Source of the DNA: Undibacterium sp. CCC3.4
GTDB taxonomy: Bacteria > Pseudomonadota > Gammaproteobacteria > Burkholderiales > Burkholderiaceae_D
Direction: 5' to 3'
DNA: 64,000 bases
Assembly: GCF_034347425.1 (NCBI RefSeq)
Contig: NZ_CP133779.1
Location: forward strand, 2,108,001 to 2,172,000
Shown: piece by piece, positions 54,604 to 63,155 of the stretch
How the letters are laid out: the number at the start of each line of letters is the position of its first letter
Numbering within the stretch: the stretch's first letter is position 1
Notes under the pieces: model-generated
Database searches by the model: none
The model's input: the letters and a program-made list of their open reading frames with translations, nothing else
Told to the model about the DNA's origin: nothing
Translations under genes and position numbers: made by a program

Positions 54604-54744
54604 ATGTGGACAGGAATTTTTACCGGTTTGTCCTTGTTGTTCATCCTCAGTCTGGTATTTTTGATGCGAGCGATGAACAAGGTGGCGCGCCGCTCTGAAA
54701 ATCAGCCGAAGAAGATAGCCAAGTCACGGGGGCGAGCTGATTAA
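54604..54744 (+). CDS. Possible small membrane protein, 46 aa
   Basis: The frame ATG to TAA encodes one hydrophobic helix (IFTGLSLLFILSLVFLM) followed by a strongly basic tail (NKVARRSENQPKKIAKSRGR). This helix-plus-positive-tail layout is typical of real small inner-membrane proteins. The ribosome-binding site is weak and no family is recognised, so it is tentative. Confidence 0.4.
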   Translation: MWTGIFTGLSLLFILSLVFLMRAMNKVARRSENQPKKIAKSRGRAD

Positions 54745-54767
54745 CGCAGGTGCGAGGCTGCTTCAGC

Positions 54768-55787
54768 TCAGCGCAGGCGCCGCGTCGTCTCACGTACCAC
54801 TAATTCCAGCGGCGGCAAGCTGATGTCGGCGGCTTTGTCATTGATGATACCCAACAAGGCCGTAGCGGCCGCCAAACCCATTTCATACAAAGGTTGACGG
54901 ATTGTCGTCAGTGGTGGGGTGGTGTAGAGAGAAGTTGGCAAATCATCGAAACCGATCACCGACATATCGTCGGGCACGCGGATTCCCTTGCGATACAAAC
55001 TCAGTCGCACGCCATAGGCAGTTTGATCATTGACGGCAAACACAGCAGTGAACTGCTGTTGGTTTTCCAGTAAGTGATTGATTGCCAGTAAGCCGCTTGA
55101 CTCGTGTAAATCTCCCTCCACCACCAGTTTTGCCTCAAACGCTAAATTCGCCTCTTCCAAAGCACGGCGATAGCCTGCCAGTCGCTCATTGGCATCGGGA
55201 TTATTCGACGGGCCAGCAATAAACGCGATCCGCCTATGACCAAGTTCAAGCAGATGACGGACCGCCAACATGGCACCGTGTTCATTGTCTATCTTAAAAC
55301 CCTTGGCATGCGCGCTGTTGAGCAAACGGCCGGTCGCGACGATAGGGCGTTGGGTGGCAAAACGCAGAACATCTTGGTCGGCGATGTGGCCTGAAAGCAA
55401 TATCAAACCGTCGACCTTGCGTGCTAACAGCAGTTTGATACGCGCCGCTTCTTCGATGGCATTCCAGTGCCCGCTGACAATCACGGAGGCATAACCGCTG
55501 GCTTTGAGGCCATCGTCGACCCCACGCAAGGCTTCGGCAAAAAACGGGCTGGCGATATCTTGTACCACGATGCCTATGGTCATCGACTTACCGCTCTTGA
55601 GGCTCTGCGCCAGTTGATTCGGCTCGAAGCGCATTTCAGCGATGGCTTGTTCCACTGCCAGCCGCTTATCGGCCGACACTTTGGCCGTGCCATTGAGTAT
55701 GCGCGATACCGTAGCGGGGGAGACACCGGCTGCACGAGCAACGTCGAGCAGGGTTACTGGGGAATGGCTTGTTGCATTGTCGATCAC
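54768..55787 (-). CDS. LacI-family transcriptional regulator
   Basis: A 339-residue repressor: the N-terminal helix-turn-helix VTLLDVARAAGVSPATVSRILNG with hinge helix NQLAQSLKSG, then a periplasmic-binding-protein-like sugar domain (IGIVVQDIASPFFAEALRGVDDG ... GHRRIAFIAGPSNNPDANERLAGYRRAL). I chose the GTG at 55787 (aaagg upstream, typical length); the frame stays open to 55991. It probably controls the glucosidase, receptor and transporter genes to its right through the TGAAAA palindromes, including one 31 bp upstream of its own start. The inducer is probably an oligosaccharide of the beta-glucoside class, by inference. Confidence 0.93.
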   Translation of the reverse strand: MIDNATSHSPVTLLDVARAAGVSPATVSRILNGTAKVSADKRLAVEQAIAEMRFEPNQLAQSLKSGKSMTIGIVVQDIASPFFAEALRGVDDGLKASGYASVIVSGHWNAIEEAARIKLLLARKVDGLILLSGHIADQDVLRFATQRPIVATGRLLNSAHAKGFKIDNEHGAMLAVRHLLELGHRRIAFIAGPSNNPDANERLAGYRRALEEANLAFEAKLVVEGDLHESSGLLAINHLLENQQQFTAVFAVNDQTAYGVRLSLYRKGIRVPDDMSVIGFDDLPTSLYTTPPLTTIRQPLYEMGLAAATALLGIINDKAADISLPPLELVVRETTRRLR

Positions 55788-55817
55788 TGCATGCCTTTTG
55801 AACGAAGAGAGAGGATG

Positions 55818-55842
55818 TGAAAAGCTTTTCAAGCGCAGAATA
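55818..55842 (-). promoter_or_regulatory. Operator and -10 of the LacI-family gene
   Basis: Perfect 14-bp palindrome TGAAAAGCTTTTCA at 55818-55831. Just upstream on the minus strand is an extended -10 TGgTATTCT (hexamer 55842-55837). Binding would give autorepression. Confidence 0.7.
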
Positions 55843-55938
55843 CCATAATTTGCTTTAGCACCATTATATGCGCATCTGCAAGTTACGCCGTCACCGCGAG
55901 TTGTCGTTGTTTGCAGCTTAAAAACTACTGATTCCGAG

Positions 55939-55990
55939 TTGACAGCGGTGGGTCTGAATGTTAAATTCGCTGTGCTTGAAAACGTTTTCA
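55939..55990 (+). promoter_or_regulatory. Sigma-70 promoter and LacI-type operator of the glucosidase gene
   Basis: TTGACA (55939-55944), 17-bp spacer, TAAATT (55962-55967), followed directly by the perfect 14-bp palindrome TGAAAACGTTTTCA at 55977-55990. The operator covers the expected transcription start, a classical repression geometry. Confidence 0.8.
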
Positions 55991-56084
55991 TAAGTGCCGG
56001 GGTGCAATTCGGCTTGGAAGCGTTGCAGCTTTCGTGGCGCTCAGAATAAATTTGCCGCTCATCTCATTAAACTGTTATCACAAC

Positions 56085-57425
56085 ATGCCAACTACCGATT
56101 CCAAATTAGCTTTTCCTCGCACTTTCAGTTGGGGCGTGGCAACCAGCGCCTATCAAATCGAAGGTGCCGCCGCCGAAGACGGCCGCGGGCCATCGATCTG
56201 GGACAGCTTTACCCATGCAGAAGGGAATATCATTGATGGCAGTAGTGGCGACGTTGCTTGTGACCACTATCATCGCTATCCTGAGGATGTGGAGCTCATT
56301 GCGGACTTGGGTGTGGACGCGTATCGCTTTTCGATTTCTTGGTCGCGCGTGCAGCCGCTCGGCTACGGTGCCTGGAATGAGGCCGGCTTCGCGTTTTACG
56401 CCAAACTGCTCGATCGTCTGGCTGAGAAAAACATCGCCGCCCATGTCACCCTGTACCACTGGGATTTACCACAAGGTTTGCAAGATTTAGGTGGCTGGCT
56501 CAGCCGTGAAACCACACAACGCTTTGCCGAGTACGCCGCCGAAGTTGCGCGTCGCTTTGGTTCGCGCGTGGCGTCGATCGCCACGCATAATGAACCGTGG
56601 TGCACCGCCAACCTCGGTTATGGCAACGCTCAATTTGCCCCCGGTGTCGCCGATACGGCGCTGTCGATACAAGTCTCGCACCATTTGCTGTTATCGCATG
56701 GCTTGGCAATACAGGCTATGCGTGCGGTCACCGGCGCTGCCGGTCCACAATATGGCATCGTGCTCAATCAATGGACTGCCGATGCGGCCACCAGCTCTGC
56801 GGCCGACGAGGCCGAAGCCAGATGGGAATATGCGCGTTCGGTGCAGTGGTTCATGGATCCTATTTTCAAAGGCGAGTACCCGCAAGCGGCGCTAGCCAGA
56901 ATGGATCTGAGCCGCTTTCATGTGATGCCGGGCGATATGGATAACATACGTCAACCGCTCGATTTTCTCGGCGTAAACTATTATTTCCGTGCTTACATCA
57001 GCACCGAAACACCGCAGCAGGCCGCTCCCGCTGCGCTCGGCTTGACTGATATGGGCTGGGAAATTTATCCGCAAGGTTTGACCCGATTATTAGTCGGGCT
57101 GCAAAGCGAATACCCGGATTTACCACCGATTTACATTACCGAAAACGGTATGGCCGCCGCCGACCAAATGCAAGACGGTGCCATCCATGACAGTGCGCGC
57201 ATCGACTACGTGCGTCTGCACTTGCAAGCGCTGCAAACCGCTATGGCCGCTGGGGTCGATGTCCGCGGCTACTTCTATTGGAGTTTGCTCGACAACTTCG
57301 AATGGAATTCCGGCTATGCCAAGCGCTTCGGCTTGGTGTATGTCGATTATGCGACGCAGGAGCGGGTACTTAAAGACAGTGCGCATTGGTATCGCAATTT
57401 GATCGCCGAGCAGCAGTCAGAGTAG
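56085..57425 (+). CDS. Beta-glucosidase, glycoside hydrolase family 1
   Basis: A 446-residue cytoplasmic TIM-barrel enzyme with no signal peptide. GH1 landmarks are FSWGVATSAYQIEGA at the N-terminus, acid/base E170 in THNEPWC, and nucleophile E353 in YITENGMAA, with WSLLDNFEWNSGY closing the aglycone site. It cleaves beta-linked glucosides by a retaining mechanism. The ATG at 56085 (MPTTDSKLAF) fits the family; an ATG at 56034 would add 17 residues. Controlled by a strong promoter with a LacI-type operator. Confidence 0.96.
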   Translation: MPTTDSKLAFPRTFSWGVATSAYQIEGAAAEDGRGPSIWDSFTHAEGNIIDGSSGDVACDHYHRYPEDVELIADLGVDAYRFSISWSRVQPLGYGAWNEAGFAFYAKLLDRLAEKNIAAHVTLYHWDLPQGLQDLGGWLSRETTQRFAEYAAEVARRFGSRVASIATHNEPWCTANLGYGNAQFAPGVADTALSIQVSHHLLLSHGLAIQAMRAVTGAAGPQYGIVLNQWTADAATSSAADEAEARWEYARSVQWFMDPIFKGEYPQAALARMDLSRFHVMPGDMDNIRQPLDFLGVNYYFRAYISTETPQQAAPAALGLTDMGWEIYPQGLTRLLVGLQSEYPDLPPIYITENGMAAADQMQDGAIHDSARIDYVRLHLQALQTAMAAGVDVRGYFYWSLLDNFEWNSGYAKRFGLVYVDYATQERVLKDSAHWYRNLIAEQQSE

Positions 57426-57459
57426 TCAGCCTATCGCGACGGGGCCGTCGTGCCCCTCC

Positions 57460-58644
57460 CTATGTTTGAGACCGCTGCAACTGCGGTGCCACCGCCGGTA
57501 TCGTCAGCATGGTGCTGAGCACCGCCATCAGTAAGAGGGCCGTGAAGCTGGCGTTGGAAATGATGCCTTTGTCGAGCAAGACATTGGTGAAGATAATCAT
57601 GATCAAGGCCTTGGTTTGCAGCAGCCAGCCTATCATCTGCGCTTCTCCACGCGGCCACTTCAGCAAGCGGCCGGCGATTTGCATACCCAATAATTTCCCG
57701 CCGATGGCTGCGCTTAACAGCAGCGCTGCAGCCAACAGAATGGCACTGCTGCCGGCTTCCCAGTTGGTGCGCAGACCAGTGCTGAGAAAAAATACCGGCA
57801 TCAACAATTGCAGCACCAGACTGCGGACTTGCTCAACTTGGGCCGCCACGAACCAAGCCCGGTCGATCACCAAACCAGCTAAAAAGGCTCCCACCATGAA
57901 ATGTAAGCCCGACCAATCGGCACAATAGGCGCACAGTGGCAGCCAAATCAGTAGCAGTGGCCAACGGTCGCGTGCGGCAAGGCGCGGCATCAGTCGGCGC
58001 AACAGCCAACTGGCGAGGGCAAAGCCGAGCAAAAACAGCAGTTGCCGTTGCGCCCGTTGCCAGTCGAGTAAAATCAGCGCCAACACACCCCAGATGGCGA
58101 TGTCATCGAGGCTGGCGTAGCGCAGAATTCGCTGCCCTAAAGGCGTTTCCAGAATTTCCAGTTTTTCCATCAGTAACACCAAGATAGGTAAGGCAGTGAC
58201 GGCGCAGGACATGCCTATGCCCAGCACGAATTGCCAAGGCTGCGCCTGCAGCCCACTCCACTCGCCGCCAGCCGCCAGCAAGACCAGTGCCACGGCACAG
58301 CCGGCCAACATCGGTACCGATAGTGCCAGCGCGGCAGTCACGCCGCTTTCCACGCGATGTTGCCACAATTGTTGCAAGTCCAATTCTATTCCCGCCAGCA
58401 TGACGAACAACATCACCGCCCACCAAGCCACACCATTGAGCGCCAGGCTGACTTGCGGCGTGAAGATGCTCTGATAAACGCTGGGAAACACGGCACCCAA
58501 GGCACCCGGACCGAGTGCGATGCCGACCAGAATTTGCACCACCACCAGCGGTGCCCAATAATCGGTACGCAACAGACGCCAGATCAAATAGGGCAGACTG
58601 AAGATAATGCTCATGGCGATGAGAAAAGTTTCACTGGTATTCAT
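57460..58644 (-). CDS. Kef-type (CPA2) cation:proton antiporter
   Basis: A 394-residue protein of 12 or so membrane helices, including the CPA2 patterns VGIALGPGALGAVFP, LFVMLAGIELDLQQLW and FLAGLVIDRAWF, without a C-terminal TrkA-N or regulatory domain. Members exchange Na+ or K+ for protons across the inner membrane. The start at 58644 (MNTSETFLIAM) suits the first helix; the ORF opens at 58689. It is convergent with the glucosidase gene and has no TGAAAA operator, so it is probably a bystander in the sugar locus. Confidence 0.88.
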   Translation of the reverse strand: MNTSETFLIAMSIIFSLPYLIWRLLRTDYWAPLVVVQILVGIALGPGALGAVFPSVYQSIFTPQVSLALNGVAWWAVMLFVMLAGIELDLQQLWQHRVESGVTAALALSVPMLAGCAVALVLLAAGGEWSGLQAQPWQFVLGIGMSCAVTALPILVLLMEKLEILETPLGQRILRYASLDDIAIWGVLALILLDWQRAQRQLLFLLGFALASWLLRRLMPRLAARDRWPLLLIWLPLCAYCADWSGLHFMVGAFLAGLVIDRAWFVAAQVEQVRSLVLQLLMPVFFLSTGLRTNWEAGSSAILLAAALLLSAAIGGKLLGMQIAGRLLKWPRGEAQMIGWLLQTKALIMIIFTNVLLDKGIISNASFTALLLMAVLSTMLTIPAVAPQLQRSQT

Positions 58645-58702
58645 GTAGGGCGTCTCGCGCTGAAAAAAAAACCTCCATTGCACAGGCAAGGGAGGAAACA
58701 GA

Positions 58703-58748
58703 GAAAAAATAAAAAATCACTCCGTGCTGGCGCGAAACGCCAGCACGG
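58703..58748 (-). terminator. Terminator of the TonB-dependent receptor gene
   Basis: Perfect 11-bp stem ccgtgctggcg / cgccagcacgg with loop cgaaa (58722-58748). On the minus strand it is followed by agtgattttttatttttt. Strong rho-independent terminator 9 bp past the stop. Confidence 0.9.
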
Positions 58749-58757
58749 CCACGACGA

Positions 58758-61175
58758 TCAGAAATCAACGCCGGTATTAAAGCCGAAAGTACGCGGTGCC
58801 AAGTACTGCGCTTGCCAAACCGAGAAGCCATTTTGCGCGCTGGTTTTGATATTGCTGTTGCTGGCATTACGGACAAAAGCATCAATATAAAAATTATTGC
58901 GGGCATAACGCAAACCCAGATCGGTACGGGCATACGCAGCTTGTTTATCGGGTGCACCGAAGTAATCGCTGAACACACTCAGACCACTTTCGGATTCATA
59001 ATGCACGCTGATACGTGGGGTCAAGGTGGCATCGGCAGCCAGATGGAAGCTGTGTTGATACTGTACTTGGATTTGAATTTTCGGCGTATGCGGCATGGTG
59101 AAACCGGTGACATCGACACAAGTGCTGATGGTCGGATCGGCGACACATTTCGGCAAGGCGTAATCATTCGAGCCACCGATCAGTTTGCCCAAAGTGGCTT
59201 TCGGCGTATACGCCAAGGACACTTGCACCTTATCGTCTTTGCTCAGTTTGGCGGCAATTTCAGTTTCGAAACCGGCGATCTTGGCACCGTCGGCATTGCT
59301 GGTCGCCAGCGTGTGCGAACCGTCAGGATTGGTGACCGGTGCGCTGAACTGGAAGCCTTTAAAATTTTCAAAGTACAAGGCATTATTCATCTTGACCGTA
59401 CCGCCCAAGAACGTATGTTTGCTACCGATTTCGTAGTTAGCCAGCGTTTCGGCACCATAGGTTTTGCCACCATCTTGCAGACCGCCGGATTTATAACCGG
59501 TCGAATAGCTGGCGTAGATCATATTGTTTTGATCGAAGTCGTAGCTGATGCGTGCCAAGCTGGTGACTTTGCTGCCGGTATAAGTGCCGTCATTCGATGG
59601 CGAGCTTGGGCTGTAGCCTTGGCCGGCAATCGTTGGGTTGATATTGCCACTCAAAGGTGTTTGCGAAACGTTGGCGTCGCCATTCCAAGTGTAACCATTG
59701 CCGCCGACATTGGTGCGTTTGTCGCTGGTGTAACGCAAACCGCCGGTCAGATGCAGACGATCGCTGACATTCCACGTCGCTTGACCGAAGGCCGCCGAGG
59801 ATTCCACGGTTTCTTTCGGTTGGATGAAGGAACCCTGCCAACCGACGCTGCCTTGTTGGGTGCCGTTGATGATAGGAATATCGAAACGGATATCATTGGT
59901 TTCGGCACCGTAGTACAAACCGAGCAACCAATCGACATCACGCTTGCCGGTCGATTGCAACTCCAGCTCGTGGCTGTAGTTGACATAGTTGGATGAGACG
60001 GTATTGTTTTCCTGATGTGTGGCACCGGTAGTGAAACTGGTCGGCACGGCCGCGCCACCATCTTGATCATAGCGCGAAGAACCGCTGAATTTCGAGTAAC
60101 CGGCAATATAAGAGAGCGACATCGAGTCACCGATAGTCAAATCCATACGGCTGCGCAGCGAATCGGAATCACGCTCGACATATGGGGCGGTATCGATCAG
60201 GGCCGACCACAAGTTTTGGCCAGTCCGAGGTGTTTGCATCAGATTCATGTTCGGTGTGCCGCGATCGGTATACTTCTCATACGAGACATTCCAAGTCAGC
60301 GCGGTAGTCGGTTTCCACAACATGCTTAAACGCGCGGCACTTTGATCTTGCGCGCCGTATTTCGGGCCATTGGTGACGAACAGATTCGGATTCAGTGCTT
60401 GAAAACCGGTCAGGCTACCCTTGTTCGAGGCGGCATAAGCGGTTTTTTGGCTGGCCAAGGAAATGGCTGGCAAAGTTTGGTAATCGACATAGCCATCATG
60501 CGCTTCTTTCACGAAGGCGAAACGCAAAGCCATGGTGTCGCTGACCGGTAAATTGAAGGCACCGCGCACGCCGCTGCGTTTGAAACTACCTAAGCCACCT
60601 TCCAAATTACCCGATTGTTCGCCGAGGATCGGTTTGGCAGTCTGCATATTGACCGCACCGACCGATGCATTACGACCCCACAAGGTACCTTGTGGTCCGC
60701 GCAACACTTCTATGCCTTCCATGTCGAACAACAAGGTCGTCGCGCCTTCCGGACGCGGAGCGTAGATGCCGTTGACGAAGGTCGCCACTTCAGGATCAGC
60801 ATATTCGGTTTTCGCACTGTCATTGCCGACGCCGCGTATGGTCATGGTGATCACGCCATGATCGCCTTGGGCGGTGGCAGAAAAACCAGGAACCAGATTG
60901 ACTACGTCTTGTATCGTTTGTACATGTGCATCTTCGAGCGCGGCTGCATTGATAGCCGTGATCGCCACCGGCGTTCTTTGCAGCGAAGTGGAACGCTTGG
61001 TGCCAGTGACGAGGACTTCGGAAATGGTGTTGCTGTCGGCCGCTGCTTTATTTTGCTGGGCCGCACTGTTTTGTTCTTGCGCCTGGGCCGAATGTAGCCC
61101 GGCGATCAAGCTCAAAACAGCGAGTTGTATTGGTGTACCCAAATGCTTACGGGCGTGGTGGGGGCGTGTTGTCAT
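58758..61175 (-). CDS. TonB-dependent receptor
   Basis: An 805-residue outer-membrane receptor. It has a signal peptide (LAVLSLIAGLHSAQAQ), a plug domain (EVLVTGTKRSTSLQRTPVAITAI ... VQTIQDVVNLVPGF; GTLWGRNASVGAVN) and a 22-strand barrel ending in aromatic VDF. The ATG at 61175 has aggag upstream; the frame extending to 61244 runs through an operator. No SusD-like partner is present, as expected in proteobacteria. Its two LacI-type operators and GH1/MFS neighbours point to a saccharide rather than a siderophore as ligand (inference). Confidence 0.94.
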   Translation of the reverse strand: MTTRPHHARKHLGTPIQLAVLSLIAGLHSAQAQEQNSAAQQNKAAADSNTISEVLVTGTKRSTSLQRTPVAITAINAAALEDAHVQTIQDVVNLVPGFSATAQGDHGVITMTIRGVGNDSAKTEYADPEVATFVNGIYAPRPEGATTLLFDMEGIEVLRGPQGTLWGRNASVGAVNMQTAKPILGEQSGNLEGGLGSFKRSGVRGAFNLPVSDTMALRFAFVKEAHDGYVDYQTLPAISLASQKTAYAASNKGSLTGFQALNPNLFVTNGPKYGAQDQSAARLSMLWKPTTALTWNVSYEKYTDRGTPNMNLMQTPRTGQNLWSALIDTAPYVERDSDSLRSRMDLTIGDSMSLSYIAGYSKFSGSSRYDQDGGAAVPTSFTTGATHQENNTVSSNYVNYSHELELQSTGKRDVDWLLGLYYGAETNDIRFDIPIINGTQQGSVGWQGSFIQPKETVESSAAFGQATWNVSDRLHLTGGLRYTSDKRTNVGGNGYTWNGDANVSQTPLSGNINPTIAGQGYSPSSPSNDGTYTGSKVTSLARISYDFDQNNMIYASYSTGYKSGGLQDGGKTYGAETLANYEIGSKHTFLGGTVKMNNALYFENFKGFQFSAPVTNPDGSHTLATSNADGAKIAGFETEIAAKLSKDDKVQVSLAYTPKATLGKLIGGSNDYALPKCVADPTISTCVDVTGFTMPHTPKIQIQVQYQHSFHLAADATLTPRISVHYESESGLSVFSDYFGAPDKQAAYARTDLGLRYARNNFYIDAFVRNASNSNIKTSAQNGFSVWQAQYLAPRTFGFNTGVDF

Positions 61176-61229
61176 ATGTCTCCTGTCTACGTGTAGGGGT
61201 GCCGGTATGCCGGGCATAATGTGTTGCTT

Positions 61230-61291
61230 TGAAATGGTTTTCAATGCGTGAAACCGATTTCATAGTAAAGATTATTTATGCTTACTGTCAA
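61230..61291 (-). promoter_or_regulatory. Promoter and twin LacI-type operators of the receptor gene
   Basis: Minus strand: TTGACA (61291-61286), 18-bp spacer, TACTAT (61267-61262), then two 14-bp near-palindromes TGAAACCGATTTCA (61249-61262) and TGAAATGGTTTTCA (61230-61243) with centres 19 bp apart, about two helical turns, allowing side-by-side binding. The same region precedes the divergent halogenase-like gene. Confidence 0.7.
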
Positions 61292-61402
61292 TTTAAAAGC
61301 CGAATATTGCGACATATTTCACGTATTATTCAGTCTTGTTGCGAATTAGCAACCGGAAAGACGGCGTAATTCAAGGCATAAAACAAAAAAATGGAGATAA
61401 AT

Positions 61403-62944
61403 ATGAAAACGATTTCAAATGTATTGATCGTCGGTGGTGGCACGGCCGGATGGCTGACCGCAGCCTTCTTAGCCAAATCGCTCGGCACTGCTGCGGCCGG
61501 TGCGGTGGCCATTACGGTAGTGGAATCGCCGGAAATTGCCAGTATCGGTGTGGGGGAGGGGAGTTTCCCTTCCTTGCGTGGCACACTGGCGGCGATCGGC
61601 ATCGACGAAGCGTGTTTTGTGCGCGAGTGTAATGCCACGTTTAAGCAAGGAATTAAATTTGTTGATTGGCTACGCCCACCCGGTACACCCGGTGCAGACC
61701 ATTACTTTCATCCCTTCAGTTCACCCAGTCAACGCGCCGGTGCACCCGAACTGTTACCGTATTGGTTGCAGGGTGCGGCACCGGCCGGTGTGGCGTTTGC
61801 CGCCGCTGCCACCATGCAAAAAACCTTGGCCGATGCCGGCCGTGCACCCAAACGCAGCAGCGACGCGGCCTACCTCGGGCCGATGAATTATGCCTACCAT
61901 TTCGATGCCGGATTATTTGCTCAATTATTGCAGCGCCATGCCATCGCGCTGGGCGTTGTACACCGACAGGCGACCATCGAGCAAGTAGACTTGGCGCAAG
62001 ACGGTGCCATCGCCAGCTTACTGTGCAGCGATGGCAGTCGTTTGCAGGCCGATTTATATATCGATTGCAGCGGCTTTCGTGCCGCGCTGATTGGCAAGGC
62101 CTTGGGTTCGCCGTTCAAATCGGTCGACGACGTGCTGTTCGTTGATCGCGCTTTGGCGATGCAAGTACCGTATCCTGAACCGCACAGCGCGATTCCCTCT
62201 TACACAATGGCGACCGCACAAACAGCCGGTTGGATTTGGGATATAGGCTTGCAGCAGCGCCGTGGCGTCGGTCATGTGTATTCCAGCCGGCACACCGACG
62301 ATGTGACGGCCGAGCAAGCTTTGCGTGATTATATCGGGCCGGCGGCGGCGCAACTGCAGGCACGCAAGATTGACCTCGCGCTCGGCTATCGGCCCCAAGC
62401 CTGGGTGAAAAATTGCGTCGCCGTCGGTTTATCGGGTGGCTTTCTCGAACCTCTGGAAGCGTCCGGCATAGGCTTGGTCGAAACCGCGGCTTACCTGATC
62501 AGCTATCTGTTTCCAGCCGATGGCAACCAAGCCCCGGTGGCGAAAGTATTCAATGACATGATGCGCCAACGCTACGAGCGCATCGTCGATTTCATCAAAT
62601 TACATTACTGCCTTACACAGCGCCGTGACAGTGCGTTCTGGATAGACAATCTGGCACCGGGCAGCAGCAAACTCAGTGAACAATTGGCCATGTGGCGTAG
62701 CCGTGCACCGCACCGGCTCGATTTTATCAGTGATGTGGAAATGTACCCATGTTCTAGTTGGCAATACGTGCTTTATGGCATGGAATTCAAGACTACGCTT
62801 GCCAGCAATTCCTTGCTCTGGACCCGCAGCAGCGACGCGCAACGCGAATTTGACATGATCGCCCAGATGTCCCGGCACGCGCTCGAGGATTTGCCTGAGC
62901 ATCGCGCATTGATCGAACAGATGCAAGCAACAGCTATGAAGTAG
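61403..62944 (+). CDS. Flavin-dependent tryptophan-halogenase-like protein
   Basis: A 513-residue flavoprotein of the tryptophan halogenase family: FAD-binding GGGTAGWLTAAFLAKSL (residues 11-27), GVGEGSFPSLRGTL, and the catalytic lysine K81 in ATFKQGIKF. The signature WxWxIP appears as WIWDIG (277-282), with Gly for Pro. The ATG at 61403 has ggag 6 nt upstream. Characterised relatives chlorinate or brominate tryptophan or other aromatics with FADH2 supplied by a reductase. Homologues within TonB-receptor sugar loci occur in other proteobacteria without known role. It is divergent from the receptor and upstream of the transporter gene. Confidence 0.9.
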   Translation: MKTISNVLIVGGGTAGWLTAAFLAKSLGTAAAGAVAITVVESPEIASIGVGEGSFPSLRGTLAAIGIDEACFVRECNATFKQGIKFVDWLRPPGTPGADHYFHPFSSPSQRAGAPELLPYWLQGAAPAGVAFAAAATMQKTLADAGRAPKRSSDAAYLGPMNYAYHFDAGLFAQLLQRHAIALGVVHRQATIEQVDLAQDGAIASLLCSDGSRLQADLYIDCSGFRAALIGKALGSPFKSVDDVLFVDRALAMQVPYPEPHSAIPSYTMATAQTAGWIWDIGLQQRRGVGHVYSSRHTDDVTAEQALRDYIGPAAAQLQARKIDLALGYRPQAWVKNCVAVGLSGGFLEPLEASGIGLVETAAYLISYLFPADGNQAPVAKVFNDMMRQRYERIVDFIKLHYCLTQRRDSAFWIDNLAPGSSKLSEQLAMWRSRAPHRLDFISDVEMYPCSSWQYVLYGMEFKTTLASNSLLWTRSSDAQREFDMIAQMSRHALEDLPEHRALIEQMQATAMK

Positions 62945-62995
62945 AGGCCTTGCGGTATAGGCGTCAAATTGATGCTTGTACGCCATATTTCATGC

Positions 62996-63026
62996 TATTC
63001 TTCCGCTTGAAAACCTTTTCAAGCGG
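62996..63026 (+). promoter_or_regulatory. -10 box and LacI-type operator of the transporter gene
   Basis: An extended -10 TGcTATTCT ends at 63001, and ccgcttgaaaa-cc-ttttcaagcgg, a perfect 11-bp inverted repeat with 2-bp centre, spans 63003-63026. The core TGAAAACCTTTTCA matches the other sites of the locus. It lies 130 bp upstream of the transporter ATG. Confidence 0.7.
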
Positions 63027-63155
63027 AATGTGAGGGATGGTAATCGCATCAAAATCGGCTGAAAATCATTGCAAGAGACCAATGATAGTCAAGCTCAGCA
63101 CCTTGGCTTTCTGTAGATCAAGGGTTGGAACAATTAAAAAAACGAAAGTTGAGAC

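Noticed and set aside
58812..59996. 394-codon plus-strand ORF over the TonB-dependent receptor gene
   Set aside because: Antisense shadow; Gly/Asp/Thr-rich barrel codons leave the opposite strand open.
61404..61417. TGAAAACGATTTCA overlapping the halogenase start codon as a sixth LacI operator
   Set aside because: It is explained by coding of Met-Lys-Thr-Ile-Ser; the unrelated arginase gene starts with the same five residues and nearly the same bases. It could still bind but is not independent evidence.
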